Shown here piece by piece: positions 53,330 to 63,400 of a stretch of 64,000 nt of DNA. The DNA comes from Aliidiomarina minuta (GTDB lineage Bacteria; Pseudomonadota; Gammaproteobacteria; Enterobacterales; Alteromonadaceae), in contig NZ_PIPL01000001.1 in NCBI RefSeq assembly GCF_003987145.1, positions 248,001-312,000 on the forward strand, read 5' to 3'. Made by a program: the position numbers and the translations under genes. The notes below the pieces were generated by a model. That model worked only from the letters and a program-made list of their open reading frames with translations, ran no database searches and was not told where the DNA came from. Each line of letters starts with the position of its first letter. The first letter of the stretch is position 1.

Positions 53330-53709
53330 AACTCGCCACGCTTACGCTTTATGCTCAGCACAATGAATATAGCCAACCAGGCTAGTCCGCCTGCGAGCAG
53401 ACTATATATAGGTATATAGGTATACATTAGGGACGCTTCTTGCAGGGAAGCGCCCGTTTCCCGCATATCAAACCACATGACCAGATTGCTATATAACAGC
53501 ATCAGCATGCCAATGGTGCTACCAATGGCCGAGCTGTAACGCACAACTTTGCTACGTTTTTTGCATATGACCCAGGACGCGCCGAAGATTAGTACGGGCA
53601 CCATATTCCAGTAGGCAATGATACTCAGATTAAAATGATGCGTGATGATAACCAGCAATGCGCAAAGCACGAAAAGCGCCTCACCCAGCAAAGGATAACG
53701 AGTTGCCAT
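53326..53709 (-). CDS. Small integral membrane protein of unknown function
   Basis: A 127-residue protein with four predicted transmembrane helices (about 8-22, 30-47, 58-78 and 98-120) and a positively charged tail KRKRGEF, which should face the cytoplasm. I do not recognise a family. AAAGG precedes the ATG at 6 bases. It is divergent from the secreted protein gene at 53797 and shares the intervening 87 bases with it. Confidence 0.6.
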   Translation of the reverse strand: MATRYPLLGEALFVLCALLVIITHHFNLSIIAYWNMVPVLIFGASWVICKKRSKVVRYSSAIGSTIGMLMLLYSNLVMWFDMRETGASLQEASLMYTYIPIYSLLAGGLAWLAIFIVLSIKRKRGEF

Positions 53710-53751
53710 AAACTACCTTTTAATAAGTCTTTGCTAAACTATAGCAGCCTT

Positions 53752-53772
53752 ATTAAGCGTGATAAGCTTAAT
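53752..53772. promoter_or_regulatory. Inverted repeat in the divergent promoter region
   Basis: ATTAAGC, a 7-base spacer and GCTTAAT form a perfect 7-bp inverted repeat located between two divergent genes, about 25 bases before the secreted-protein ATG. It could be an operator or part of an mRNA hairpin. Confidence 0.35.
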
Positions 53773-53796
53773 TTGTTCACTTTAAAGGAGAAAAAA

Positions 53797-54399
53797 ATGT
53801 ATAAAAAACTAGCTTTTGCCGGCCTGAGCCTGGTGTTCGCGAGCTCTGCTCTGGCACAAGTGGTGAAACCAGCCCCTTTAGTTTCCATAGCCAGTCAGGA
53901 TAAATTTTTTGAACATATCGCGGAGCATTGTGGCAAAGCCTATGAAGGTGAAGTAACAGTCAACAATCCAGCGGCTGATGGTTTTGAAGGGCCTTTGATC
54001 ATGCATGTGCGCAAATGCACTGAAGATCGACTGGAAATCCCTTTCCATGTTGGCGACAATCATTCACGCACCTGGATTTTGACCAAAACCGGTTCAGGTA
54101 TCAGCCTCAAACACGATCATAGATATGCAGACGGTAGTTATGACGAACAGACCATGTACGGCGGTCATACCCTAGATGCCGGTTACGAACGGGCTCAGTC
54201 TTTCCCGGTTGATCAGTATTCAAAAGAAATGTTTTTTGAGCAGGGCATACCGGCTTCAAATACCAATATCTGGCAAATGTATATCTATCCGGAAACTTTC
54301 ACTTATCGCCTGATCCGCGAAGGCCGCGAGTTCCGTGTCGACTTTGATCTCACGAACGAAGTTGAACTACCACCTACGCCCTGGGGTTACCAGGACTAA
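53797..54399 (+). CDS. Secreted protein of unknown function
   Basis: A 200-residue protein with a clear signal peptide (MYKKLAFAGLSLVFASSALAQ, cleavage after ALA). I chose the ATG at 53797 because AAAGGAG lies 7 bases upstream; the open frame extends to 53635 but without signal or ribosome site. The mature protein has two conserved-looking Cys (HCGKAYEG and VRKCTED) that could form a disulphide, and an Asp/His-rich middle (KHDHRYADGSYDEQTMYGGH). No family recognised. A terminator follows. Confidence 0.65.
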   Translation: MYKKLAFAGLSLVFASSALAQVVKPAPLVSIASQDKFFEHIAEHCGKAYEGEVTVNNPAADGFEGPLIMHVRKCTEDRLEIPFHVGDNHSRTWILTKTGSGISLKHDHRYADGSYDEQTMYGGHTLDAGYERAQSFPVDQYSKEMFFEQGIPASNTNIWQMYIYPETFTYRLIREGREFRVDFDLTNEVELPPTPWGYQD

Positions 54400-54411
54400 C
54401 GAATCAATAAA

Positions 54412-54441
54412 GCGGGGGTAAACACTTTCACCCCCGTTTTT
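54412..54441 (+). terminator. Rho-independent terminator after the secreted-protein gene
   Basis: GCGGGGGT and ACCCCCG(T) form a GC-rich stem with a 10-base loop, followed by five T. Confidence 0.85.
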
Positions 54442-54559
54442 ATCTGTATTTTTGTTCACTTCTTATACATAAGCTGTCATCTTAACTCCCACAACACATA
54501 GTTTGAATGGATGCTGAGGGTTCTCCTGCAGTCGGTATCTGATTGCTAAGGAGCTAGGC

Positions 54560-55885
54560 ATGGCAATACCAGTAGCATTGGAAGTAGAAAAGCACCGAGC
54601 CTGTTTAATACCAGACAATTCGATATCAGATAGAGAAAAACGACTGACATCGGTTACTTTGTCCGTTATGCAGTTAGTCCCTGAATTTGCGGAAAAACTG
54701 CTGGGTAGCATAGGAGTGCGTTTAGGTAAGCGCAGCCGGTTAATTAATTACGTTGAAGTTGAACTTGAACGCGACAAAAAAACTAAAAAATCAGTAAATC
54801 GCCCGGATGGCCTTATTACCATAGATACTGGCCGTACGAGCTGGTCTGCGTTAGTGGAAGCGAAAACGGATAATAACGAGCTGAATGAAGATCAGGTCAA
54901 ACGTTACATGGATTTAGCTACCCGTCACGATATCGATGCAGTTATTACCATTTCCAATCAATTTGTAGCTATCCCCGCACACCATCCTTTTTCTAATCTA
55001 CAGGACAAGCGACGTAAAGTGTCTCTGTTTCATTGGTCGTGGACCAGCATTGAAACTCAGGCAACTTTGCTGGCTGATGAAGATGATTTTGTGCAACCGG
55101 AAAAACGTTTTGTACTCGCTGAGTATCTGCGTTTTTTGCGCAGCGATAAATCTGGCATGCGTTCTTTTGACTCGATGAATCCAGAGTGGCCCGCTGTGGT
55201 GAAGCACGCCGCAACTGGCGAGGCTTTTAAACTGGATGCGGCGATAGAAAATACAGTCGGTTGCTGGCATCAGGAAATCCGCGATCTGGTGTTGATGTTG
55301 TCCAGAGAGCTAAAACAGTCGGTACGCTTGAAATTACCGAAGGCACAAAGTGCCGATCCTGTACTGAGAGTGCAGGATGATGTTAAGCAGCTGATACAAA
55401 CAAGTTGTTTGCGCTGCGAACTTGAAGTTCCCAATGCAGCGTCAAATTTGGAACTGAAAGCTTACTTAACAGGTAAAACGGTGAGTCTTAGTATGCAGAT
55501 GGATGCGCCGGATGATAAGAAATCAGCTTCCGCACGCATTAACTGGCTCACACGGCAGTTGAAAGAGGCTGTCGATAAACCCGTTAAAATCATTTGTTAT
55601 GGTAAACGCAAAACACAATGTGCCGAAGCTTCTTTGGCTGAGGCTAAAGAAGAGTCTCACGAGGCATTTGGAGAGCGGTTAAACTTTACTCCGGAAAAAT
55701 TTGTGGTGTGTTGGACCGAGCATATGTCCCGGGATTTCTCTAAGAATAAAGTATTTATTCAGCGCCTGGAGGAAACTGTCAGGCAGTTTTATATGCATGT
55801 GGCAGAAAACCTGAAAGCGTACCAGCCCGCTGCACCGAAAATAAAGGAACAGGCTGTAGCTTCAGGTGAGTCATCTTCTGATTAA
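54560..55885 (+). CDS. PD-(D/E)XK nuclease-fold protein of unknown role
   Basis: A 441-residue protein. Residues 81-116 have the order expected of the PD-(D/E)XK superfamily: RPDGL (Asp83), VEAKT (Glu100-x-Lys102) and QVKRY (Gln112-xxx-Tyr116), the last being the QxxxY motif common in this fold. The remaining 300 residues are mostly helical and not recognised. AAGGAG 6 bases before the ATG fixes the start. It is an orphan gene 1.1 kb from recCB and tail-to-tail, with a 4-base overlap, with a metallophosphoesterase. A DNA-processing, restriction or stress role is possible; no partner is visible. Confidence 0.6.
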   Translation: MAIPVALEVEKHRACLIPDNSISDREKRLTSVTLSVMQLVPEFAEKLLGSIGVRLGKRSRLINYVEVELERDKKTKKSVNRPDGLITIDTGRTSWSALVEAKTDNNELNEDQVKRYMDLATRHDIDAVITISNQFVAIPAHHPFSNLQDKRRKVSLFHWSWTSIETQATLLADEDDFVQPEKRFVLAEYLRFLRSDKSGMRSFDSMNPEWPAVVKHAATGEAFKLDAAIENTVGCWHQEIRDLVLMLSRELKQSVRLKLPKAQSADPVLRVQDDVKQLIQTSCLRCELEVPNAASNLELKAYLTGKTVSLSMQMDAPDDKKSASARINWLTRQLKEAVDKPVKIICYGKRKTQCAEASLAEAKEESHEAFGERLNFTPEKFVVCWTEHMSRDFSKNKVFIQRLEETVRQFYMHVAENLKAYQPAAPKIKEQAVASGESSSD

Positions 55886-56835
55886 TCTAAGCTGGTAACG
55901 AAGTTTTGGTCGCTTAGTTCCTGTTCACCGGACCAGCGATAGGCGACGAGCGGGCCGTCTTTACCGGCGGAGAAGTCGGTGCAGGCGGCTTTACTGTGTA
56001 AAATCCGCGGCGGCGCTTTAAGCCAGTAATGGCCAAAAAATACCGGACAGTTTCCCTGGTAGCAACTGGCTTTGAGCAATGCTTCATCAGCTGGTATAAG
56101 CGCTAACTCCTTTAGTATTTCTGCATTTACAGCCGGGGTAGGTATATGCACCATGTCGCGCATGCTGTCGGCATTTTGTAGCCACCAGGAAATTCGGGTT
56201 GAATAACGGCGCTTACCTTTATGGTCGAGAAAACTCATGCCCTTTGGTAAATCAACTTCAATGCCTTTGAGTAGGTTTTCGATAGCATTAAAAGGCGCAC
56301 TGTCTTCTTCGAAGACCGCTTCCCATGCGTCCTCTTTTAAGCTGTTGTCGCTATTGATATAAGGCTGGATCGCAGCAAAAGAAGGTTGATGCCAGCAGGC
56401 GTGGATAAAACGAACACTGCCAAAATCAAGAAAGATGGGCAGGGTTTTAAACCATTCCAGCCAGGGGGCCCGTTGTTCAGGGGTGGGTAAGTTATCCAAA
56501 AATGCCTGATGATGGGCAGTATTAGCGTCATTGTGTTCACGCAGGTACTTACCTGTTACTGAATGGCGCGTGGCGTAGCCGACAGCATTCAGTTCATGGT
56601 TACCCATCAACGCCTGAGCGGAACCCGCGTCGACCATATTTTTAACTGTCGTTAACACCGCTTCGGTTTGTAGCCCGTTATCTATTAAGTCGCCAATGAA
56701 TATGGCCTGTCGCTGCGGGTGTTGCCAAATGTTGTTTTTATATGAATATCCCAGATTGGTTAATAAAGCATGCAGTTTGTCAGCCATGCCGTGAACATCA
56801 CCGATAACATCATATCCCTTTGCTAGATTTTGCAT
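55882..56835 (-). CDS. Calcineurin-like metallophosphoesterase
   Basis: A 317-residue phosphoesterase with the complete metal signature: IGDVHG (11-16), GDLIDNG (about 48-54), GNHE (about 78-81) and later GHYWL. The arrangement resembles PrpE/ApaH-type symmetrical Ap4A hydrolases and Ser/Thr phosphatases, but the substrate is not decided by sequence. The gene is divergent from recC across about 200 bases and overlaps the end of the PD-(D/E)XK gene by 4 bases. Confidence 0.8.
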   Translation of the reverse strand: MQNLAKGYDVIGDVHGMADKLHALLTNLGYSYKNNIWQHPQRQAIFIGDLIDNGLQTEAVLTTVKNMVDAGSAQALMGNHELNAVGYATRHSVTGKYLREHNDANTAHHQAFLDNLPTPEQRAPWLEWFKTLPIFLDFGSVRFIHACWHQPSFAAIQPYINSDNSLKEDAWEAVFEEDSAPFNAIENLLKGIEVDLPKGMSFLDHKGKRRYSTRISWWLQNADSMRDMVHIPTPAVNAEILKELALIPADEALLKASCYQGNCPVFFGHYWLKAPPRILHSKAACTDFSAGKDGPLVAYRWSGEQELSDQNFVTSLD

Positions 56836-56940
56836 GCTGCCTCTTTCCTTTTATCTGGTCGCGATTTCTTCTGATGGTATGACGTAGGGCGGCATGACGC
56901 AAGCGGTAGCTAAGCTTTGTAATTAGTGAGTTAGCATGAT

Positions 56941-56969
56941 TTGGCAGGCAGTTGGCTATGGTGTATTAC
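56941..56969 (+). promoter_or_regulatory. Putative recC promoter
   Basis: TTGGCA (56941-56946), a 17-base spacer and TATTAC (56964-56969) form a good sigma-70 match, about 65 bases before the recC ATG. Confidence 0.55.
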
Positions 56970-57034
56970 GCTCACTTTGGTTAAGCTGAAGCAGGTGATT
57001 CGCATCTGCATATAAGGGACCTAAAGGCTATTTC

Positions 57035-60000
57035 ATGAGCGAACTGACTCCGGGATTTATTGTAGCCCACAGCCACCGGTTAGAGGATTTAACTGATGTG
57101 GCGGTGCAACTGAGTAAAAATCACCCCTTGGCTCCTCTGCAAGAGGAAACGATACTGGTGCAGTCGAATGGCATTGCCCAGTGGCTGAAGACTGAACTTG
57201 CCCGGGCTACCGGTATTGCCACCATGCTCGACATTTCTTTGCCAGCACGTTTTGTCTGGAAAGCTTACCGGGCTGTGCTGGGTAAGCAGATTCCAAAACA
57301 CTCTCCCTTTGATAAAGACCGCCTGGTATGGCGGTTGATGCGTTTGTTACCAGCGTTAATGGAAAGCAATCCGGCGTTTGCAACCTTACGCCGTTACACT
57401 GAAAATGATGAAGATCAGCGTAAACTCTATCAATTAAGCGAAAAAATTGCCGATTTACTGGATCAATATCAGGTCTACCGGGCGGACTGGCTGGACGAAT
57501 GGACTCAGGGTGTGGAGTTGGAAGGGGCGAATCAGTGGCAGCCAGAATTATGGCGGGCACTGGTTGCTGATATTGGCGCTCAGGATATATGGAGCAATCG
57601 GGCGGCTTTACACCAACACTTTATTGAGCAGGCGAAGAAGCTGGCTAAGCGGCCTTCGGGGTTACCTCCGCGAGTGATTGTCTTTGGCATATCTTCGTTA
57701 CCTCAGCAAACGCTGGAAGTACTGAATGCCATTAAAGGCTATACCCAGGTATTGCTATGCGTGCATAACCCCTGTCAGCATTTTTGGGCTGACATCGTCG
57801 ATGGTCGTGAGATGTTTCGCCGCGACATGCAGGCCCGGCAGGCGCGTAAAACTGACAACGAATTTAGTATGGACGAGCTGCACCAGCATGCGCAGCCATT
57901 ATTGGCGTCCTGGGGTAAACAAGGCCGGGATTATATCCGTTTGCTGGATCTCTTTGATGAAACCAGGCAGAAAGAAGAATTCTTTAATGATCTGCGTTTT
58001 GATATTTTTGATGAAACCCCGGCACAGACATTATTACAACAACTGCAAAGCGATATTCTTAACTTGCGCCCATTGGCGGAAACTCATGATCAGTGGCAGC
58101 GACAGTTAGCCGCTTCAGACACTTCTATTGTGTTACATAATGCTCATAGTCCGCAGCGGGAAGTTGAAATTTTACATGATCAGCTACTGGCTGCTTTTGC
58201 CGCAGACACTGAATTAAAACCCCGGGACATTATGGTGATGGTTCCCGATATCAATGCTTATGCTCCGTATATCGATGCCGTGTTTGGTCGCCTGGAGACA
58301 AAAGACAAACGCTTTATTCCTTATACTATTGCGGATCAGGGCGAACGTCATCGTAAGCCTTTGCTGATTGCACTGGAAATGATTATGGGGGCGCCAGAGT
58401 CACGTTTTGCCAGTAGTGATATTTTTGATTTGTTGCATGTGCCGGCGCTACAGAAGCGTTTTAAAATCGATCCGGCGGATGTTGAACAAATACAACAGTG
58501 GGCTGAACAGTCAGGCGCCCGCTGGGGATTGCATGGGTTGCATCGCCAGTCATTGGGGCTGGATGTCGCTTTCGATGAAAATAGCTGGCACTTTGCCTTA
58601 CAGCGCATGCTTTATGGTTATGCAGCAGGCGAGTTGCAGGGAGAACCGTGGCAACAGATTGAACCTTTTACCCCGGTCTCTGGAATTCAGGCCCGCATAG
58701 CAGGGGCACTGGCGGAGTTACTGGAGTACCTGGAAAGGTACTGGCAATTGCTGGCTGAGCGCAGAACTGTGGCTGAATGGCATCCGTTACTGAATCAGTT
58801 ACTGGATGACTTTTTTGTTGCTGATACGGATAACGAACAGCTGTTGCTGAGCAAACTGCGATCTTTTCTGGACAGCTGGCTGGAGGCTTCCGATGAAGCT
58901 GCTTTCGGGCTACCGGTAGGTTATAACATTATTCAGGAGTTATGGCTTAGCAGTATGGACGAGACAGGTCTGAATCAGCGGTTTATGGCTGGAGCTGTTA
59001 ACTTTGCAACCTTAATGCCCATGCGTGCTATTCCGTTTAAGAAGGTCTGCCTGCTCGGTATGAATGATGCAGACTACCCGCGCACTACGACTCGTCCGGA
59101 TTTTGACTTGATGGCCCAGGATTATCGCCCGGGCGACCGTTCCCGCCGTGAAGACGATCGTTATTTGTTTTTAGAGGCCTTGTTATCAGCCAGGGAGCAA
59201 TTTTATATCAGTTGGATAGGACAGAACAGTCGTGACAACAGTGATATTCCAGCTTCGGTTTTGGTCGGGCAATTGTGTGACCATCTGGTGGCTGGCTGGG
59301 CAACTGATGATAGCGATGAGGCTCGGGATAATTTGTTAGAACAGTTGACGACCAAACACTTTTTACAACCATTCAGTGCTCATTACTTTGCTACATCCGA
59401 CAGTAGCAAAGACTATTTCACCTACGCTGCAGAATGGCAGGCAATTTATAGTCCAGGCCAGCAAGACGCTGCAACTGCGCTATTACCAGAGTTTCGTCAG
59501 CAAGCTCCTTTTAGCATCCGACCCTGGGTGGATCTTTTGAAAGAGCCCGCCAGAGTATTTATGCAACAAAGGCTGGGTGTTTATTTGCCGGATTACGCCA
59601 ACGTAGATCTGGACGATGAATTATTTGTGGCGGATAACCTGAACGTCTGGCAGTTTAAAAATGAAATTTTAACGGAGCTGGTATCTGCTTATAAAAAAGG
59701 TCAGCTGAGTGCTCATGGAGAAGATGTTGAGCAGCATATTGCGCGCAGTTTTAAACGTATTCAGCGCCGCGGAGAGCTCCCGTTAAGCCAGGCTGCGGAG
59801 CAGGTAAAAATTGACATCAGTGCTTCCAGTCAGGATATATTTGATACTCTGCGTGGCTATCTTGATAGCTTCGCAGAGGCTGTGCCTGACGTTGCCATCA
59901 ACGTGGAGTTAAATGGCATGCAGTTGGCAGAAAACTGCAGTAATTTATATCGCCTTAGTGGCAACGAACAGGTCTCTCAGTTGTACATGACTGCCAGTAA

Positions 60001-60466
60001 GGTAGTTAAACGCAACTCCCGGCGCAGTATTTATACATATCGTAATCTGCTGGAACCCTGGTTACGGCATTTACTGCTTTGTCAGCACTTCCAGCAGCCC
60101 GTGCAGACGGTAATAGTGGGCGAGGGCGGTGCGGTCACTTTACCCCCTATTGATAACGAACAGGCCAGCTTATGGTTGCAGGATCTGGCTGTTGTAATGC
60201 AGCGAGCACTGCGTGAACCACTCCCCGTAGCGCTGGCTTTGGGCCTTCCGTGGTTAGAAATGGAAGACGAGAAGCGCTCTGAGTCAGCATTGCATAATAT
60301 ATATGAGGGTAGTGCGTTTAGCCCGGGACAAAAAGAGCACCTGCCTTATCTGGCACGTTTTTATGGTGATGTCAGTAGCTTACTGCATAGTGACGATTTT
60401 GCGGCCTTAAGCGCGAAGCTATATCAGCCTTTACTGGATACGCTCAGTAAGGAGACCAGTAAATGA
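57035..60466 (+). CDS. recC: Exodeoxyribonuclease V subunit gamma (RecC)
   Basis: A 1143-residue subunit of the RecBCD helicase-nuclease that splits the duplex and reads Chi. N-terminal helicase-like folds without Walker residues, QSNGIAQWLKTELA and SLPARFVWKAY near the start and MRAIPFKKVCLLGMNDADYPR / RREDDRYLFLEALLSARE in the C-terminal half are RecC hallmarks. Its stop overlaps the recB start (AATGA). E. coli has ptrA between recC and recB; here they are adjacent. Confidence 0.94.
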   Translation: MSELTPGFIVAHSHRLEDLTDVAVQLSKNHPLAPLQEETILVQSNGIAQWLKTELARATGIATMLDISLPARFVWKAYRAVLGKQIPKHSPFDKDRLVWRLMRLLPALMESNPAFATLRRYTENDEDQRKLYQLSEKIADLLDQYQVYRADWLDEWTQGVELEGANQWQPELWRALVADIGAQDIWSNRAALHQHFIEQAKKLAKRPSGLPPRVIVFGISSLPQQTLEVLNAIKGYTQVLLCVHNPCQHFWADIVDGREMFRRDMQARQARKTDNEFSMDELHQHAQPLLASWGKQGRDYIRLLDLFDETRQKEEFFNDLRFDIFDETPAQTLLQQLQSDILNLRPLAETHDQWQRQLAASDTSIVLHNAHSPQREVEILHDQLLAAFAADTELKPRDIMVMVPDINAYAPYIDAVFGRLETKDKRFIPYTIADQGERHRKPLLIALEMIMGAPESRFASSDIFDLLHVPALQKRFKIDPADVEQIQQWAEQSGARWGLHGLHRQSLGLDVAFDENSWHFALQRMLYGYAAGELQGEPWQQIEPFTPVSGIQARIAGALAELLEYLERYWQLLAERRTVAEWHPLLNQLLDDFFVADTDNEQLLLSKLRSFLDSWLEASDEAAFGLPVGYNIIQELWLSSMDETGLNQRFMAGAVNFATLMPMRAIPFKKVCLLGMNDADYPRTTTRPDFDLMAQDYRPGDRSRREDDRYLFLEALLSAREQFYISWIGQNSRDNSDIPASVLVGQLCDHLVAGWATDDSDEARDNLLEQLTTKHFLQPFSAHYFATSDSSKDYFTYAAEWQAIYSPGQQDAATALLPEFRQQAPFSIRPWVDLLKEPARVFMQQRLGVYLPDYANVDLDDELFVADNLNVWQFKNEILTELVSAYKKGQLSAHGEDVEQHIARSFKRIQRRGELPLSQAAEQVKIDISASSQDIFDTLRGYLDSFAEAVPDVAINVELNGMQLAENCSNLYRLSGNEQVSQLYMTASKVVKRNSRRSIYTYRNLLEPWLRHLLLCQHFQQPVQTVIVGEGGAVTLPPIDNEQASLWLQDLAVVMQRALREPLPVALALGLPWLEMEDEKRSESALHNIYEGSAFSPGQKEHLPYLARFYGDVSSLLHSDDFAALSAKLYQPLLDTLSKETSK

Positions 60467-63400
60467 CTGCTTCAGTGACGTTGAAAAATCCGATGTCGCT
60501 GCCACTCACGGGCAGCTCCCTTATAGAAGCCAGCGCAGGTACCGGTAAAACCTATACTATCGCTGCAGCATATGTGCGGTTCATTATCGCTCATGTGCCT
60601 AACCGTCAGGGCACAGAGTTGCAACGGGAAGCCTTATTACCGCCGGACATTTTAGTGGTTACTTTTACTAAAGCGGCTACGGCTGAGCTGAAAGAACGCA
60701 TCAGGGCGCGTTTGGTGGAAGCGGCAAAATGGTTTCGTGAAACGACATCAGCTAAGCATAAAGACGCTTTTTTGCAGGCGCTGCGCGAGGACTATGATGA
60801 AGCTTACTGGCCTGCCTGTGCCCGTTCTTTACAGGTAGCCGCGGAGTGGATGGATGAAGCCAGTGTTTCGACTATTCACAGCTGGTGTCAGTCAATGTTG
60901 CGAGAACACGCTTTTAGTAGCGGTAGCCTTTTTAAGCAGGAACTTTCGACAGACTTAGAACCATTTAAACTGGAAGCTACCCGCGACTACTGGCGGAACT
61001 TTTATTATGCGCTTAACGCGGAAGATTATCAGCAGGTAGCCAGTTGCTGGAAAACACCTTATCAACTCTATCAGGCAGTCCGTAATCTATGGTCTGGTGG
61101 CCAGTATGATGAGGTACCGACCGTATTAGATATGCAGGCTGTGTATCGTGCTCGTGATCAGCGTATTGCAGAACATTTAAAGCCATATAAAGCAAAGTGG
61201 AAGTTATGGGCTGATCAGCTGATTGAGTTTATTGAGCAGGCCGAAGCGCAGAATAAGTTGACCAATAAGCGTAAGTTGTCCGCTAAAAAAGCACGGACCG
61301 AGCTGGAGCCGGTAAAAAACTGGGCGATGGATGAGCAGGCTCAGGAATTGAAAATATCACCTACTTTCGCCAATCATTTAACCAGCCAGGGTCTGGCTGA
61401 GCTTTACGAGGGTACTGTACCTGAGCTGCCCGGGCTGAATCAGTTAAGCCGATTACAGGAGGCGGTTAAGAAGCTGCCTGGCATTAAAACAGATTTGACC
61501 TGGCATGCGGTAGCCTGGATTAAAGATCGCTTTCAGCGACAGTTGCAACGGCAAGCACTCATGGGGTTTGACGATATTATAAAAAATACTCGTCAGGCGC
61601 TGGAAGGAGAGCAGGGACAGCATTTAGGCGAGATCATGCGAGCGCAGTTCCCTGTCGCTTTGATCGATGAGTTTCAGGATACTGACCCGGATCAATATGC
61701 CATCTTCAATGCCGTGTATCAGGTCGCTGAAAATGATCAGCAAACGGCGGTATTTTTAATTGGTGATCCTAAACAGGCCATTTATGCTTTTCGCGGAGCT
61801 GATATTTATACCTACCTGCAAGCCCGGGCCGATACTGCTGGACGCCATTTCACTCTGGCTCGTAACTTTCGTTCTACCAGCGCTATGGTAAATGCTGGTA
61901 ATCAGTTGTTTTTGCCGGCAGAGCGACGGCCCGGTAAAAAAGCTTTCTTATTTGGCGACGGGGATTTTAATCCGGTTCCTTATACCGAAGTGGAGGCAAG
62001 TGGCCTTAAAAAAAGGTTACTTATTGATAATCAGGATGCTTCACCTTTGCAGCTCTGGACGTCGCAGCCAGAAGAGGATACTGAGCTAAAAGGGGAGACT
62101 TATCAGCAAACACAGGCCGAGAGCTTTGCCACTTACATCACGGAATTGTTAAACCTGAGTACTGCAGGTAAGGCTGGTATCCTTGATGAAGATCAGTGGC
62201 AGCCCTTACAAACCAAAGATATAGCGATCCTGGTGAATAACAGGTTTGAAGCCCGGCAAATGCAGAGCGCATTGCGCCAGCGTAATATTCCCAGCGTGTA
62301 TCTGTCAGACAGTAATTCTGTGTATGACGCACCAGTAGCTATTGATTTACTGGCCATACTACATGCTTGCGCCAACCCCGGCGACGCCAGAGCATTAATG
62401 GTGGTGTTAAGTTCCAGTTTGCTGAACCTGGATATAAGCGAACTGGACCAATTGCGGGACGATGACTTTTTATGGGATAAGCGTGTTGAGCAATTTATCG
62501 AGCTTGGTGACAAGTGGGACCGTCAGGGTGTTCTTACTATGTTGCATGCCGTGTTACATCAATTCCAGGTACCACAGCGGCTGAAAGCAGAACAGGGCGG
62601 CGAGCGTTTGTTGACCGACCTGCTGCATCTGGCTGAATTGTTACAGCAGGCAGCTTCCAGCCTGGAGGGCGAACAGGCGCTCATTCGCTACTTTACTGAG
62701 CAGATATACGCAGAGCGGGAAAGCCACAGTGATGAGCAGGTTGTGCGTTTAGAAAGCGACGCCGATTTGATTCAGATAGTAACTATTCATAAATCTAAAG
62801 GTCTCGAATATCCACTGGTATTTTTACCTTTTATTTCAGCTTGCAGACCGCAGACGGCTGGCAAAGGTGTGCTGCATTATCATGACTCTTCAGGCATAAG
62901 GCAAAGCACGCTGGAACCTGATGACGATGCCTTGCAGCAAGCTGAAGAAGAGCGTCTGGGGGAGGATATTCGCAAGCTTTATGTGGCGGTAACCCGGGCT
63001 AAGTTTGCCTGTTGGGCTAGTCTGGCGCCAGTTAAAAACTGGCAAAGCAGCGCACTGGCGTATCTGGCTGGAGCGCAGCAGGACTTTGTCGAGGCAGCGC
63101 TCAGTACCTGGGCCGAATCAGCGGTGAAGGTGAGTCCTTTGCCAGAGGCAACCGCTGATAGCTACCAGCCTGTGGTGCGGGAAGATCTTCAGCTGGCGCA
63201 TTGTAAAATGCCGCCTGGGAGAGTGCTTGAGAATTGGTGGATTGCCAGTTACAGCGCCTTAAAATACGGTGCAATGCGCGAACCGGAATCAGCGCTTGAG
63301 GCAAACTTGCAAGAACTGGAGCTGCAAGAAGTAGAGCTGCAAGAAGTAGAGCTGCAAGAATTAGAACTGCAAGAATTAGAACTGAATGAAAAGCTAATTG

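Noticed and set aside
53635..53796. Upstream extension of the secreted-protein ORF
   Set aside because: It runs through the divergent promoter and lacks a ribosome site; the signal peptide starts at 53797.
63307..63390. Tandem repeat as a CRISPR-like array
   Set aside because: Units are contiguous without spacers and stay in frame within recB.
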